Notes under the pieces: generated by a model
Told to the model about the DNA's origin: nothing
What the model saw: only the letters and a program-made list of their open reading frames with translations
Database searches by the model: none
Origin: Oceanisphaera pacifica
GTDB lineage: Bacteria > Pseudomonadota > Gammaproteobacteria > Enterobacterales > Aeromonadaceae
NCBI RefSeq assembly: GCF_017498065.1
Contig: NZ_JAGDFX010000005.1
Location: 1 to 64,000, forward strand
Reading direction: 5' to 3'
DNA: 64,000 nucleotides
Shown: piece by piece, positions 1 through 9,500 of the stretch
How the letters are laid out: each line of letters starts with the position of its first letter
Position numbering within the stretch: position 1 is the stretch's first letter
Program-made: the position numbers and the translations under genes

Positions 1-1
1 G

Positions 2-91
2 GGTAATACCCGAAACTGGGAAGTGACGGGAGCTGTCTCGCTCAATCCCTGTAAACTCGAGGAAATGGAGCGAAATAAAATGGCTGCTTAG
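2..91 (+). CDS. 3' end of an unidentified gene, cut by the window edge
   Basis: An open frame with no visible start runs from the left edge to a TAG at 89-91, giving 29 C-terminal residues that end LEEMERNKMAA. I do not recognise the family. It could be the tail of a transposase, since the DNA that follows is packed with dispersed repeats, but nothing seen proves this. With only 29 codons visible, coding status rests on the edge position and the absence of a competing feature. Confidence 0.3.
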   Translation, partial: GNTRNWEVTGAVSLNPCKLEEMERNKMAA

Positions 92-153
92 ACAGTCTTA
101 TTTGGACAACTGGGTTGAAAATCACCGCCCCTACGAAAAGCCAGAGCGACGTC

Positions 154-312
154 CTTTGGTCATTGCGAGGAGCGCAGCGACGCGGCAATCCATCTAACAG
201 ACAGTAATAAGCTTGAAGCTAGAAGCCGGAAGTAAAACCAAAAATAAAAATGCCTCAGTGTTTTTGTTTAGCTTACTGCTTCCAGCTCTGAGCTTCCGGC
301 TTTCTATACGCT
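154..312 (+). repeat. Dispersed 160-bp repeat, copy A
   Basis: Nearly identical over its length to the reverse complement of 18083-18242. It begins CTTTGGTCATTGCGAGGAGC, contains CATCTAACAGACAGTAATAA and ends near GGCTTTCTATACGCT. Inside it, GCTAGAAGCCGGAAG and CTTCCAGCTCTGAGCTTCCGG form an imperfect inverted repeat, and the first 40 bases (ATTGCGAGG...GGCAAT) can also fold back. It has no coding potential, so a non-autonomous or REP-like element is the likeliest nature. Confidence 0.75.
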
Positions 313-483
313 TTACGCTGAGCGCCTGACGAAAAAAACAAAATCGTAGTTTTTCTTTAACATAAAGTGGTCAGCGTTGGATGTAGCGCTTTCTTCCGAA
401 ATGGATTGCCGCGCTACGCTCGCAAAGACGAAATAAGGGCGCATAACAATGTAGTGCAAAACCTTGACGCCCAACAGAGTATC

Positions 484-545
484 TACGAAAAAAGCCCCGT
501 ACTAATTGGTTGGTATTTTCCTGGCTAGGCGCTTGGTGCTAGGCG
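484..545 (+). repeat. Imperfect direct repeat, unit 1
   Basis: Contains TACGAAAAAAGCCCCGTAC, TAATTGGTTGG and GGCGCTTGGTGCTAGGCGCT. A second unit follows at 576-636, and a related inverted copy lies at about 18003-18051, immediately after the DUF1289 gene. Confidence 0.55.
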
Positions 546-575
546 CTACCCTTTTTGTGCGAATAAATTCGCCCC

Positions 576-636
576 TACGAAAAAAGCCTCGTACTAATTG
601 GTTGTTTTTTTCTTAGCTAGGCGCTTGGTGCTGCCT
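576..636 (+). repeat. Imperfect direct repeat, unit 2
   Basis: Second copy of the 484-545 unit, with the same order of TACGAAAAAAGCC, GTACTAATTGGTTG and TAGGCGCTTGGTGCT. It ends just upstream of the tRNA terminator. Confidence 0.55.
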
Positions 637-664
637 TTTTTTAGTATTGTTAAATTTTAGGCAC

Positions 665-694
665 AAAAAAGCCACTCTTGCGAGTGGCTTTTTT
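665..694 (-). terminator. Terminator of the Cys-Leu tRNA transcript
   Basis: Perfect hairpin (GCCACTC/GAGTGGC, four-base loop) flanked by A6 and T6, lying 10 bases beyond the 3' end of tRNA-Leu. The same hairpin with a changed loop follows the second tRNA array at 26193-26222, so it was copied together with the tRNAs. Confidence 0.85.
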
Positions 695-704
695 GTTGTA
701 CTTA

Positions 705-791
705 TGGTGCCCGGAGCCGGAATTGAACCGGCACGCCCTTGCGAGCGAGGGATTTTAAATCCCTTGTGTCTACCGATTTCACCATCCGGGC
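705..791 (-). tRNA. tRNA-Leu (TAA)
   Basis: 87-nt class II tRNA read on the minus strand. The acceptor arm GCCCGGA pairs with TCCGGGC, the anticodon loop is TTTAAAA, a long variable arm is present and the 3' CCA is encoded. It is identical in sequence to the copy at 26233-26319. Confidence 0.95.
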
Positions 792-809
792 AGACTGTTA
801 GTGTAGGCT

Positions 810-883
810 TGGAGGCGCGTTCCGGAGTCGAACCGGACTAAACGGATTTGCAATCCGCTGCATAGCCGCTTTGCTAACGCGCC
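810..883 (-). tRNA. tRNA-Cys (GCA)
   Basis: 74-nt cloverleaf on the minus strand with acceptor GGCGCGT/ACGCGCC, anticodon loop TTGCAAA and encoded CCA. It is identical to the copy at 26336-26409. It lies downstream of pgsA as in E. coli, but the tRNA-Gly that normally precedes it is missing here. Confidence 0.95.
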
Positions 884-913
884 TTAATGAGCTGCCTCAC
901 TGACTTGCTAGGC

Positions 914-941
914 ATTTTAATGATTACCGCACAGACTGCAA
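914..941 (-). promoter_or_regulatory. Candidate promoter for the Cys-Leu tRNAs
   Basis: On the minus strand TTGCAG (936-941) is followed after 16 bases by TAAAAT (914-919), about 30 bases upstream of tRNA-Cys. This would let the two tRNAs be transcribed independently of pgsA. Motif match only. Confidence 0.4.
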
Positions 942-1064
942 CACTAATTTGTTCTTTCTGGTTCATTCGAACATTTTTTATTCACTAACGCTTATTTTTG
1001 ACTATTAAACCATCTTTCACTGCCTGAGACAGCAGTGGCTATCTTCTTTTATCAATGGGCAAGC

Positions 1065-1613
1065 TTAAGCTGTTCCCGTAAGATCGCCCCAGGCCGCTTT
1101 TAAATAATCATACGCAGAATAGAGGGTTAAGCCGGTTGCAATGTAAAGTAACCCGTACCCTGTCCAGATCATGTATAGGTTGTCTTGCCAAATTAATGCG
1201 ATTAACGCCACCATTTGAATGGTGGTTTTCCACTTGCCAATCCAACTTACCGCCACTTGAGCACGTTGGCCTATTTCAGCCATCCACTCACGCAAGGCAG
1301 AAATAACAATTTCTCGACTGATCATAATCATGGCTGGCAGGGTAACCAAGGGGTTACTGTACTCTTCAACAATAATAATCAGCGCAGCGGCCACCATCAC
1401 CTTATCAGCTACGGGGTCAAGAAAAGCCCCAAACGGCGTGCTCTGCTTTAAGGTGCGCGCTAAAAAACCATCCAACCAATCGGTAGCAGCCGCAAAGGTA
1501 AACACAACCGCCGCCCACATATAGGCCCCTTCTATTGGTATATAAAACAATACAATAAAAATGGGGACTAACAGTAACCGAAACAAAGTAAGAGAATTAG
1601 GTATATTTATCAT
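1065..1613 (-). CDS. pgsA: CDP-diacylglycerol--glycerol-3-phosphate 3-phosphatidyltransferase
   Basis: Integral-membrane enzyme that joins CDP-diacylglycerol and glycerol-3-phosphate to make phosphatidylglycerol phosphate, the committed step to phosphatidylglycerol and cardiolipin. The CDP-alcohol transferase signature DG-x2-AR-x8-G-x3-D-x3-D is complete (DWLDGFLARTL...GAFLDPVAD, about residues 43-67), and several hydrophobic helices surround it. I take the ATG at 1613 (MINIPNSLTLFRLLL), which matches the family N-terminus and gives 182 residues; an upstream in-frame start would add 13 atypical residues. It follows uvrC on the same strand with a 65-base gap, the usual uvrY-uvrC-pgsA order. 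Confidence 0.95.
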   Translation of the reverse strand: MINIPNSLTLFRLLLVPIFIVLFYIPIEGAYMWAAVVFTFAAATDWLDGFLARTLKQSTPFGAFLDPVADKVMVAAALIIIVEEYSNPLVTLPAMIMISREIVISALREWMAEIGQRAQVAVSWIGKWKTTIQMVALIALIWQDNLYMIWTGYGLLYIATGLTLYSAYDYLKAAWGDLTGTA

Positions 1614-1678
1614 TATTTTAAGACCATTAGTCAAAGCCACAGTAATGCACATAAAGATGCACAGCTGTATGGCGGCGT

Positions 1679-3508
1679 TTAGTGATGCAGTGCATCGTGA
1701 ATTTTTTCTGCCAGTGCTTGGCTGATACCCGGCACTTTAGCTAGCTCATCAACGCTGGCACGTTTTACTTCTTGAATGCCACCCAAGTATTTTAACAGAG
1801 CTTGGCGCCGTTTGCTGCCCACTCCGGCAATGCTTTCTAAGGTACTGGTGGTACGTGCTTTGCCTCTTTGGGCTCTGTGGCCAGTAATAGCAAAACGGTG
1901 CGACTCGTCACGTATATGCTGAATAAGGTGTAATGCCGGTAAATCGGCGGGCAAATGACGTTCTTCATGGCTGCCGCCCATAATTAAGGTTTCTAGCCCC
2001 GCTTTACGGGTCACCCCTTTAGCAATACCAATAAGCAGTGGTTGGCGTGGGCTATCGGCTAACTCACGGGCCACCACTTCTTCGGCTCTCGCCAATTGGC
2101 CAAGCCCACCATCAATAAATAAAATATCGGGCAGTTTATCCAGCTCCGCCTGATGAAAACGTCGGCTAAGGGCTTGCTCCATGGCGGCGTAATCATCGCC
2201 ACCAGTAATGCCGGTAATATTAAAACGCCGATATTCACTTTTTTGCGGGCCTTCTTGATTAAAGACCACACACGAGGCCACGGTTTTTTCTCCCATGGTA
2301 TGGGAGATATCAAAGCACTCCATACGAGAAATCGGCGGGCAAGCCAGTACCTCTTCTAGCTGAAGTAAGCGCTGACGCTGGGTACTTTTATGCGCCAAAT
2401 GACTGGCCAGTGCCGTTTCGGCATTAGTATGGGCCAACTTAATAAAACGCGCTCGTTCGGCACGCGTGCGGCTGCGCAACTTAATACGCCGATTAAAGTG
2501 CTCGCTTAATGCCTCACTTAAGGCGTCTTCGTCGGCCAAGGTATGATCTAATAAAATTTCTGACGGGGCTTCTCGCCCGCCAATGCCGGCTAAATAAAAC
2601 TGCAGCACAAAACTTTCTAATATCTCTTCGGCCTCGGTACCGGCGGGCATTTTCGGAAAGTAACTGCGACTTCCTAGCACATTACCTTGGCGAATAAACA
2701 GCACCTGCACACAAGCTTGATGGTTAGATTGCGCCAAACCAATCACATCTAGCTCATCAAGCACATTACCGCTTACAAACTGCTGCTCTTGTACCCGGCG
2801 TAGCGCATGAAGCTGATCACGATATTTAGCGGCATCTTCAAAGCGCAACTCCTGGCTGGCAAGCTCCATGCTATTGGCCACATCTTGCACCACCTGTTGG
2901 TTTTTACCTTGCAAAAACAAGCGCGCTAATTGTAATTGATGATTATACTCTTCATCACTGACTAAACCTGACACACAGGGGCCAGAGCAACGCTTAATTT
3001 GATAGAGCAAGCAAGGCCGAGAACGATTGGCATAGACACTGTCTTCACATTGGCGCACCGGAAACAGCTTTTGCATTAAATGCAGACTTTCGCGCACTGC
3101 TACCCCATTGGGGTAAGGGCCAAAGTATTCGCCCTTTTTTTTACGCGCACCTCTGTGTAGCCCAATACGCGGATGTTGATGCTCGGTAATAATAATATAG
3201 GGGTAGGATTTATCATCACGCAGCAAGACGTTATAGCGTGGCAGATGCTGCTTGATCAGATTGTGCTCAAGGATTAATGCTTCGGTTTCGGTGTGAGTCA
3301 CCGTTACTTGCACATCGCGAATATGACGCACTAACGCCCGCGTTTTCTCACTACTGACGTGAGTACGAAAATAAGAAGCGAGGCGCTTTTTTAAGTTTTT
3401 GGCTTTACCAACATAAATAATCGCCCCAGCGTCGTCATACATCAGGTAGACGCCAGGCTGCTCGGTGACCACCTTTAAAAAAGCGGCAGCATCAAAAGAG
3501 TCATTCAT
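1679..3508 (-). CDS. uvrC: Excinuclease ABC subunit C
   Basis: Nuclease of the UvrABC nucleotide-excision-repair system, which makes both incisions around a bulky lesion. It has an N-terminal GIY-YIG domain (PGVYLMY...[14 protein letters not shown], about residues 14-40), a CxxC-type cysteine cluster ([13 protein letters not shown]), a UVR domain for UvrB contact, an RNase H-like C-terminal nuclease ([20 protein letters not shown]) and a terminal helix-hairpin-helix pair ([25 protein letters not shown]). Its 609 residues are normal. The start is either ATG 3508 or TTG 3511; I prefer the ATG. It begins 8 bases after uvrY and is very probably co-transcribed with it. Confidence 0.96.
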   Translation of the reverse strand: MNDSFDAAAFLKVVTEQPGVYLMYDDAGAIIYVGKAKNLKKRLASYFRTHVSSEKTRALVRHIRDVQVTVTHTETEALILEHNLIKQHLPRYNVLLRDDKSYPYIIITEHQHPRIGLHRGARKKKGEYFGPYPNGVAVRESLHLMQKLFPVRQCEDSVYANRSRPCLLYQIKRCSGPCVSGLVSDEEYNHQLQLARLFLQGKNQQVVQDVANSMELASQELRFEDAAKYRDQLHALRRVQEQQFVSGNVLDELDVIGLAQSNHQACVQVLFIRQGNVLGSRSYFPKMPAGTEAEEILESFVLQFYLAGIGGREAPSEILLDHTLADEDALSEALSEHFNRRIKLRSRTRAERARFIKLAHTNAETALASHLAHKSTQRQRLLQLEEVLACPPISRMECFDISHTMGEKTVASCVVFNQEGPQKSEYRRFNITGITGGDDYAAMEQALSRRFHQAELDKLPDILFIDGGLGQLARAEEVVARELADSPRQPLLIGIAKGVTRKAGLETLIMGGSHEERHLPADLPALHLIQHIRDESHRFAITGHRAQRGKARTTSTLESIAGVGSKRRQALLKYLGGIQEVKRASVDELAKVPGISQALAEKIHDALHH

Positions 3509-3516
3509 CAATACGG

Positions 3517-4158
3517 CTATATTTTATCTGCATCCAAGATTCCATAACGGATGGCAAGGTGTGTGAGCTCAACATCCCCGTTAATATCCAGCTTGCTGAA
3601 TAAACGATAGCGGTAACTGTTCACGGTTTTAGGACTTAAACTTAACTGCTCAGAAATATCGGTAACCCGCTGACCTTTGGTGATCATTAGCATTATTTGT
3701 AGCTCTCGCTCTGATAAATGCTTAAAAGGGTTTTCGTCATTAGAGAACTGACTCAAAGCCATACGCTGGGCAATATCGGGTGAAATATAACGCTGGCCAC
3801 TGTGTACCAAACGAATTGCATTAATCATTTCTTCTGGCCCTGCTCCTTTGGTTAAGTAGCCACAAGCACCTGCTTGCATCACTTTAGTAGGAAAAGGGTT
3901 TTCAGTATTAATGGTCAATACAATTATTTTTATTTCGGGGTTAAAACGCAGTATTTTTCGAGTTGCCTCTAGCCCACCAATTCCGGGCATATTCATGTCC
4001 ATTAACACCACGTCTGGATGTTGTTCACGACACCATTGTACGGCTTCTTCACCGCTACTGGCCTCGCCCTGTACTTTCATTCCCTTGACGTCTTCTAGTA
4101 TGCGTCGGATCCCTGTGCGCACTAACTCATGGTCATCAACCAGGAATACGTTAATCAA
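3517..4158 (-). CDS. uvrY: Response regulator UvrY/GacA
   Basis: Partner of the BarA/GacS sensor kinase. In gammaproteobacteria it activates CsrB/CsrC-type RNAs and so switches carbon metabolism, motility and biofilm genes. The receiver domain occupies about residues 1-120, with phospho-acceptor Asp54 in [10 protein letters not shown], followed by a LuxR/FixJ helix-turn-helix ([16 protein letters not shown]...[17 protein letters not shown]). The start is TTG at 4158, with GGAG eight bases upstream and the family N-terminus [14 protein letters not shown]. It heads the uvrY-uvrC-pgsA gene string. The 290 bases upstream carry a piece of the dispersed repeat (4353-4378). Confidence 0.95.
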   Translation of the reverse strand: MINVFLVDDHELVRTGIRRILEDVKGMKVQGEASSGEEAVQWCREQHPDVVLMDMNMPGIGGLEATRKILRFNPEIKIIVLTINTENPFPTKVMQAGACGYLTKGAGPEEMINAIRLVHSGQRYISPDIAQRMALSQFSNDENPFKHLSERELQIMLMITKGQRVTDISEQLSLSPKTVNSYRYRLFSKLDINGDVELTHLAIRYGILDADKI

Positions 4159-4352
4159 AAGATGCTCTCCGACTGTATTAATTAACTCGTTATATTACAA
4201 GACCTATGCTGGCATCATAGCGAAGATAACAGCGAAAAGGAAACACTGGGGACTGAAAGTCGTAAGCCCAGAGCTGTAAACGCTCAGTTACAAAAAAGAA
4301 GATGAACGGGCTGAGATAAACCAGTAACAAGCATGGGGCTCTCAACCTAAAA

Positions 4353-4378
4353 ACGTCGCTGCGCTCCTCGCAATAACG
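4353..4378. repeat. Partial copy of the dispersed repeat
   Basis: CGTCGCTGCGCTCCTCGCAAT matches the reverse complement of the start of the 154-312 repeat. Only this terminal module is present, between uvrY and the ppiD terminator. Confidence 0.5.
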
Positions 4379-4410
4379 GCTCGTCTCCTTTAGGTTTTAT
4401 ATGGTCATTA

Positions 4411-4433
4411 AAAAAGGCGCCGTAGCGCCTTTT
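4411..4433 (-). terminator. ppiD terminator
   Basis: On the minus strand AAGGCGC-TACG-GCGCCTT followed by a T-run, 16 bases past the ppiD stop. Confidence 0.8.
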
Positions 4434-4448
4434 ATTCGTTAATGATAA

Positions 4449-6347
4449 TTAAAAGTTATCATCTGTTGCCGTCAGCTGGCGATATTTAATACTCGCCGAG
4501 GCTTTAAGCGCTGCAAGCAGGCTTTCGTATTCACGTTGCCCTTGAATGCCAGTTTGGCCTTCTTGAATTTGAGCTAATGAATCGGAAGGCTCGGCCGGCG
4601 TTGTTACCGCATTCAGTTTTAGTACCGCTTGGCTGCCATCCGTTAGGCCTAAGGTACGCACACTAGGCGTTTGCTCTGTGGGTGCAGGCATGGCAAATAA
4701 TGCACTTAATACTGCGCCATCTTGTTCGCTTTCGCGCGTAACCTTATTGAGCTCGCTCACGGTTAGGTTGTGCTCAGCTAACCAAGCAGCTTGCTCACCG
4801 TTAATCCAAGCTTGTTGTAACTCAGTGGCCGCCGTTGTTGCTAATTGACGTGCTTTTTCTGCCAATGCCAGCTCACGCACCTGTTCACTCACCTCTGCAA
4901 AGTCACGTACTGCCGCGCTTCTGTGTTCAACTAAGTGAATAACCACGGCTTTATTATCACCTAACTCAATAATATCTGAGTTCATGGCTTGCTGACGAAA
5001 ATCTTCAGAAAAAGCTTGGGTGAGTACGCGCGTATCGTTAATTACCTCAGGTGCTGTTTGTGCCGAGAAAAACTCAGTACTGACAATGGGCAAACCTAGC
5101 TCATCTGAAACCATGTCTAGCGAGTCAGGAAACTCAAACGCCAGCTCAGCTAAACGCTGCTCTTGTTCATAAAACGCATTCGCAGCTTGTTCTTGTGCTA
5201 AATGGCTACGAATGGCATCACGTACTTCAGCCAGTGGTTTGGTTTTTGCGTCTCGCTTATCTAATAAAGTGATCAGGTGAAAGCCAAATTCACTTTCTAC
5301 TACCTCAGACACCTCATTAATATCCGTTAATGCAAAGGCGGCCTCATCAAAAGCGGGGTCTAACGTGCCCTGCTCCATCCACTCTAACTCACCGCCCTTT
5401 GATCCCGAGAACACATCGTCTGACTCGGCTTGCGCCAGCTCGCTAAATGATTCGCCGGCCATTAAACGCGCACGAATCGCTGCTAGCTTTTCTTGTGCGT
5501 CATCACTTTTGTTTAACATGATATGAGCTACTTGACGCTGCTCTGGCTGGGTATAGGCTGATAAGTTGGCTTGGTATTCTGCTGCTATATCTGCTTCATC
5601 CACAGCGATATCAGCCTGTGTACTTGCATCAAGCAATACGTAGTTAATTTTTACCTGCTCTGGGCGCTGAAACTGGCTGGCATTTTGCTCGTAATATGCT
5701 TTGGCCTGTGCATCAGTTAAAGTTAGGTCGTCACTAAAGTTTGTAAGCGGTAAACGTACCAGCTCTGCATCACGCTGCTGGCGGCTGAGTCTATCAAGCA
5801 GGCCGGCTTCGGCTTCTAAGGTAAAGCTTGAGCCAATAACAGCATTTAATAACATCTGACGGCTTAAGTCTTGGCGCACATTATCACGCAGCTGCTCAGC
5901 GCTAATGCCACTGCGCGCTAATAACTGTTGATAACGATCGTTATTAAATTGATTACCTTGCTGAAATTCAGGTAATGCGCGAATGGCATTACGCACTTGG
6001 TTGTCACTGGCATATAAATTAAGCTCTTGCACTTTTTGATCAATTAAGCGCTGCTCTATTAACTGCTCAAGTACCGAACGACGTAGCTGCTCTACATATA
6101 AAGGATCGCCCAATAATTCACTAAATTGTGGGCCCAGCTGTCCCTCTAACCGAGTGCGCTCATTACGATAGGCATTTTCAAGCATCTGGGCCGTAATATC
6201 TTCGCCATTAACTACGGCCGCCACTTCTTCTTTAGGCTGAGTGACATAACTGCCAACCCCAGCTAGGGCAAAAGATAAAATAATTAATACTAGGATGACT
6301 TTAGACACTGTGCCTTGAGCGCCCGCTCTTAATTTGTCAAAAAACAT
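4449..6347 (-). CDS. ppiD: Periplasmic folding factor PpiD
   Basis: Membrane-anchored SurA/PpiD-family chaperone near the Sec translocon that helps newly exported proteins fold. One N-terminal transmembrane helix (about residues 16-33, VILVLIILSFALAGVGSYV) is followed by a SurA_N-type helical domain and a parvulin (PPIC) domain at about residues 265-365 (RQVAHIMLN...GGELEWMEQG...FGFHLI). Its 632 residues are typical. As in E. coli it follows hupB and lon, each with its own terminator. PpiD parvulin domains often lack isomerase activity, so a chaperone role is the safer call. Confidence 0.93.
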   Translation of the reverse strand: MFFDKLRAGAQGTVSKVILVLIILSFALAGVGSYVTQPKEEVAAVVNGEDITAQMLENAYRNERTRLEGQLGPQFSELLGDPLYVEQLRRSVLEQLIEQRLIDQKVQELNLYASDNQVRNAIRALPEFQQGNQFNNDRYQQLLARSGISAEQLRDNVRQDLSRQMLLNAVIGSSFTLEAEAGLLDRLSRQQRDAELVRLPLTNFSDDLTLTDAQAKAYYEQNASQFQRPEQVKINYVLLDASTQADIAVDEADIAAEYQANLSAYTQPEQRQVAHIMLNKSDDAQEKLAAIRARLMAGESFSELAQAESDDVFSGSKGGELEWMEQGTLDPAFDEAAFALTDINEVSEVVESEFGFHLITLLDKRDAKTKPLAEVRDAIRSHLAQEQAANAFYEQEQRLAELAFEFPDSLDMVSDELGLPIVSTEFFSAQTAPEVINDTRVLTQAFSEDFRQQAMNSDIIELGDNKAVVIHLVEHRSAAVRDFAEVSEQVRELALAEKARQLATTAATELQQAWINGEQAAWLAEHNLTVSELNKVTRESEQDGAVLSALFAMPAPTEQTPSVRTLGLTDGSQAVLKLNAVTTPAEPSDSLAQIQEGQTGIQGQREYESLLAALKASASIKYRQLTATDDNF

Positions 6348-6390
6348 AATGTGTTTTTACTCCCGCAGATGGGATATGGGATGATAATCA

Positions 6391-6416
6391 AAAAAAGCGC
6401 ACCAATGTGATGCGCC
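6391..6416 (-). terminator. hupB terminator
   Basis: On the minus strand GCGCA and TGCGC arms are followed by T7. It lies 45 bases beyond hupB and just upstream of ppiD. Confidence 0.7.
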
Positions 6417-6460
6417 TTCTAACATGCTCGCTAGCGGACTCAAGGTCCTGCACACACGTT

Positions 6461-6739
6461 TTAGTTCACTGCGTCTTTTAAGCCTTTACCCGCTTTAAAG
6501 CCAGGTGTTTTAGCAGCGGCAATTTCAATAGCGGCACCGGTTTGTGGATTACGACCGGTACGCGCTGCACGTTCGCGCACAGAGAAGGTACCAAAGCCCA
6601 CTAAAGAAACGGTATCGCCTTCTTTTAGTGTCTCGGTAATAGAGTCAACAAAGGCATCCAAGGCTCGGCCAGCTGCTGCTTTACTAATGTCGGCGCCATC
6701 GGCAATCTTGTCGATCAGTTGAGATTTATTCAAAGTCAT
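6461..6739 (-). CDS. hupB: DNA-binding protein HU-beta
   Basis: Small nucleoid-associated protein that bends and constrains DNA as a dimer. At 92 residues it has the standard length, with the HU signature [21 protein letters not shown] (about residues 46-66) forming the DNA-gripping arm and the C-terminal [16 protein letters not shown] chose ATG 6739 ([13 protein letters not shown]), which matches HU N-termini and has AAGGGG directly upstream; an in-frame upstream extension of 36 residues has no family counterpart. Its position between lon and ppiD is conserved. Confidence 0.96.
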   Translation of the reverse strand: MTLNKSQLIDKIADGADISKAAAGRALDAFVDSITETLKEGDTVSLVGFGTFSVRERAARTGRNPQTGAAIEIAAAKTPGFKAGKGLKDAVN

Positions 6740-6949
6740 TCCCCTTGTCGTTGATACGTTACTGCCTAGCAGCAACCCGTCGATTTTGTTATTAATACAG
6801 TAAATGAATGGCTTGCTCCCAAACGGGGATCCATGCCGGTGACTCACGTAAATGACTACCCATTAAAGGCGTAACCAAATTATTGTGTTTAAGGCTACTG
6901 CGACTTGGGGCTGCTGACAAGTCAGAAACCCCAAGTATGGCGAAAAAGC

Positions 6950-9301
6950 TTACACTGATACGCCAGAAAAGCCCTCTGGTGGCTGTTCAAGTGCGAGTTC
7001 TAGCACTTCTTCTATCCAACGCACCGGATAAATGGTTAGATCTTGTTTTACGTTCTCTGGAATATCTTCAAGATCGCGCTCATTTTCTTTCGGGATCATA
7101 ACGCGTTTAATACCACCACGACGGGCAGCAAGCAACTTCTCTTTTAAGCCACCAATAGGGAGTACTTCGCCCCGTAAGGTAATTTCACCTGTCATGGCCA
7201 CATCGGCACAAACCGGGTTACCGGTTAAACTCGACACCAGTGCGGTACACATAGCCACCCCGGCACTTGGGCCATCTTTGGGCGTTGCTCCTTCTGGCAC
7301 ATGTACATGAATATCACGTTTTTCGTGAAAGTCACTATTAATGCGCCATTTGTCGGCGCGAGAGCGCACCACTGTCATGGCCGCTTGTACCGACTCTTTC
7401 ATCACATCGCCCAAGGAGCCTGTGTAAGCCAGCTTGCCCTTACCCATCACATTAGCCACTTCAATGGTCAGCAATTCGCCGCCCACTTCAGTCCATGCCA
7501 AGCCCGTTACCTGACCTACTTGGTTATGCTCTTCGGCTTTACCGTAGTCAAAGCGCTGCACACCCAAGTAGTCTTTAAGGTTGTCTTGGTTAATGGTCAC
7601 TTGCTTAATGTCTTTGTTCAGCAAGATTTCTTTAACCACCTTACGGCATAGTTTAGAAATCTCTCGCTCAAGGCTTCGCACCCCCGCTTCACGGGTGTAA
7701 TAACGAATAATGCCAATAATGGCGGAGTCTTCAATGGTCACTTCACTGGCTTTTAGGCCATTGCGATCCACTTGCTTAGCCAGCAAGTGATTTTTGGCAA
7801 TATTGAGCTTTTCATCTTCGGTGTAACCCGCAAGACGGATCACTTCCATACGGTCTAGCAAGGGGCCAGGAATATGCATGGTGTTAGAAGTAGCCACAAA
7901 CATCACATCTGATAAGTCGTAGTCAACTTCTAGGTAGTGATCGTTAAAGCTGTGGTTTTGCTCAGGGTCCAACACCTCTAGTAACGCAGACGCGGGATCA
8001 CCACGCATATCTGATGCCATTTTGTCGATTTCATCAAGCAAGAATAATGGGTTACGCACCCCTACTTTCGCCATTTTTTGAATCAACTTACCGGGCAAAG
8101 AGCCAATATAGGTACGACGATGACCACGAATTTCCGCTTCGTCGCGCACGCCACCCAGCGCCATACGCACATATTTACGGCCTGTGGCTTTAGCAATGGA
8201 TTGCCCAAGGGAGGTTTTACCCACCCCAGGCGGCCCAACTAAGCACAAGATAGGCCCTTTTAGCTTTTTGGTACGACTTTGCACCGCTAAGTACTCAATG
8301 ATGCGCTCTTTAACTTTCTCTAAGCCATAGTGATCTGCATCAAGCGTTTCTTCGGCTTTAGCGAGGTCTTTTTTCACCTTGGATTTTTTCTTCCAAGGTA
8401 CTGCTACCATCCAGTCGATATAACCGCGCACGACTGTGGCTTCTGCCGACATGGCGGACATCATTTTCAGCTTAGCCATTTCCGCATCAGTTTTGGTTCG
8501 AGCTTCTTCGCTCATCCCCGCATCTTCAATTTTTTGCTGTAGCGCTTCCAGCTCATCAGGCACATCGTCCATGTCACCCAATTCTTTTTGAATCGCTTTC
8601 ATTTGCTCATTGAGATAGTACTCACGCTGGCTTTTTTCCATCTGCTTTTTCACGCGGGCGCGAATACGGCGCTCCACTTGCAGTACATCCATTTCTGATT
8701 CCATCATGGCCATCAGATATTCTAGACGTTCCCCTACCTGCACCACCTCTAGCACTTTTTGCTTATCTTCCAGCTTTAAGGGCATGTGGGCAGCCATGGT
8801 ATCGGCTAAGCGAGCTGCATCTTCAATCGCCGACAACGAAGTCAGTACTTCGGGCGGGATCTTTTTATTGAGCTTAATGTAGTTTTCAAACTGCGTAATA
8901 GATGAGCGAATTAACACTTCTTGCTCTCGCTCATCTAGCGCTTCAGTTTCTAAGTATTGTGTTTGAGCCACAAAGTAACCGTCTTGCTCACGTAGCTCTT
9001 CCATACGCGCGCGCTGGCCACCCTCAACTAACACCTTAACGGTGCCGTCGGGGAGCTTCAGCAACTGCAATATATTGGCCACGGTTCCTATCTGATAAAG
9101 ATCATCAGTAAGGGGCTCATCCGTTGATGCTTCTTTCTGTGCCACCAGAAAGATTTTTTTATCTTGGTCCATGGCTGCTTCTAAACAGCGGATGGACTTC
9201 TCCCGTCCCACAAATAGGGGTATCACCATGTGAGGGTATACCACCACGTCACGGAGAGGCAGAACGGGGGTATCGATGCGTTCACAACGCTCTAGGGTCA
9301 T
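6950..9301 (-). CDS. lon: ATP-dependent Lon protease
   Basis: Cytosolic AAA+ protease that removes misfolded proteins and short-lived regulators. It has an N-terminal LON domain (about residues 5-200), an AAA+ module with Walker [10 protein letters not shown] and Walker [10 protein letters not shown], and a C-terminal Ser-Lys protease domain with the nucleophile in [10 protein letters not shown]. At 783 residues it is one shorter than the E. coli protein. ATG 9301 is preferred because GAGAGGAC sits 7-8 bases upstream and the product begins [19 protein letters not shown] sigma-32-type promoter lies 43 bases upstream, as expected of a heat-shock gene. Confidence 0.97.
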   Translation of the reverse strand: MTLERCERIDTPVLPLRDVVVYPHMVIPLFVGREKSIRCLEAAMDQDKKIFLVAQKEASTDEPLTDDLYQIGTVANILQLLKLPDGTVKVLVEGGQRARMEELREQDGYFVAQTQYLETEALDEREQEVLIRSSITQFENYIKLNKKIPPEVLTSLSAIEDAARLADTMAAHMPLKLEDKQKVLEVVQVGERLEYLMAMMESEMDVLQVERRIRARVKKQMEKSQREYYLNEQMKAIQKELGDMDDVPDELEALQQKIEDAGMSEEARTKTDAEMAKLKMMSAMSAEATVVRGYIDWMVAVPWKKKSKVKKDLAKAEETLDADHYGLEKVKERIIEYLAVQSRTKKLKGPILCLVGPPGVGKTSLGQSIAKATGRKYVRMALGGVRDEAEIRGHRRTYIGSLPGKLIQKMAKVGVRNPLFLLDEIDKMASDMRGDPASALLEVLDPEQNHSFNDHYLEVDYDLSDVMFVATSNTMHIPGPLLDRMEVIRLAGYTEDEKLNIAKNHLLAKQVDRNGLKASEVTIEDSAIIGIIRYYTREAGVRSLEREISKLCRKVVKEILLNKDIKQVTINQDNLKDYLGVQRFDYGKAEEHNQVGQVTGLAWTEVGGELLTIEVANVMGKGKLAYTGSLGDVMKESVQAAMTVVRSRADKWRINSDFHEKRDIHVHVPEGATPKDGPSAGVAMCTALVSSLTGNPVCADVAMTGEITLRGEVLPIGGLKEKLLAARRGGIKRVMIPKENERDLEDIPENVKQDLTIYPVRWIEEVLELALEQPPEGFSGVSV

Positions 9302-9344
9302 AGTGTCCTCTCGGCTTGAGTGCAATGTATAGCGATTGAGAAGT

Positions 9345-9372
9345 ATATGGGGGCAGGATTCAAAGATTCAAT
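9345..9372 (-). promoter_or_regulatory. Sigma-32 heat-shock promoter of lon
   Basis: On the minus strand ATTGAAT (9366-9372), a 13-base spacer and CCCCATAT (9345-9352) match the RpoH consensus (TTGAAA, N12-14, CCCCATNT). The position agrees with the heat-shock control of lon known in enterobacteria. Confidence 0.65.
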
Positions 9373-9391
9373 CATTGAGTCCATAAAAACG

Positions 9392-9417
9392 AAAAAAGGG
9401 GCATAAGGCCCCTTTTA
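9392..9417 (-). terminator. clpX terminator
   Basis: On the minus strand AAAAGGGGCC-TTAT-GCCCC followed by T6. It separates clpX from the lon promoter. Confidence 0.8.
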
Positions 9418-9500
9418 TTGCTCAAAAATAGCGCACTTTAGTGTGTGGGCTCACAAAAGCTATCAGTGATGCCTTCCCCAGTAATGCATTATTTTTGTTT

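Larger units (their letters stand above)
92..646. other. Repeat-rich intergenic region
   Basis: No credible gene. The stretch carries one copy of a roughly 160-bp repeat (154-312), a degenerate piece of its GGATTGCCGCG end (401-430) and two imperfect direct repeats (484-545 and 576-636) sharing CTACGAAAAAAGCC, TACTAATTGGTT and GCGCTTGGTGCT. Confidence 0.7.

Noticed and set aside
6883-7101. Plus-strand frames over lon, clpX, tig and other conserved genes
   Set aside because: All are complements of strongly conserved coding sequence without start signals.
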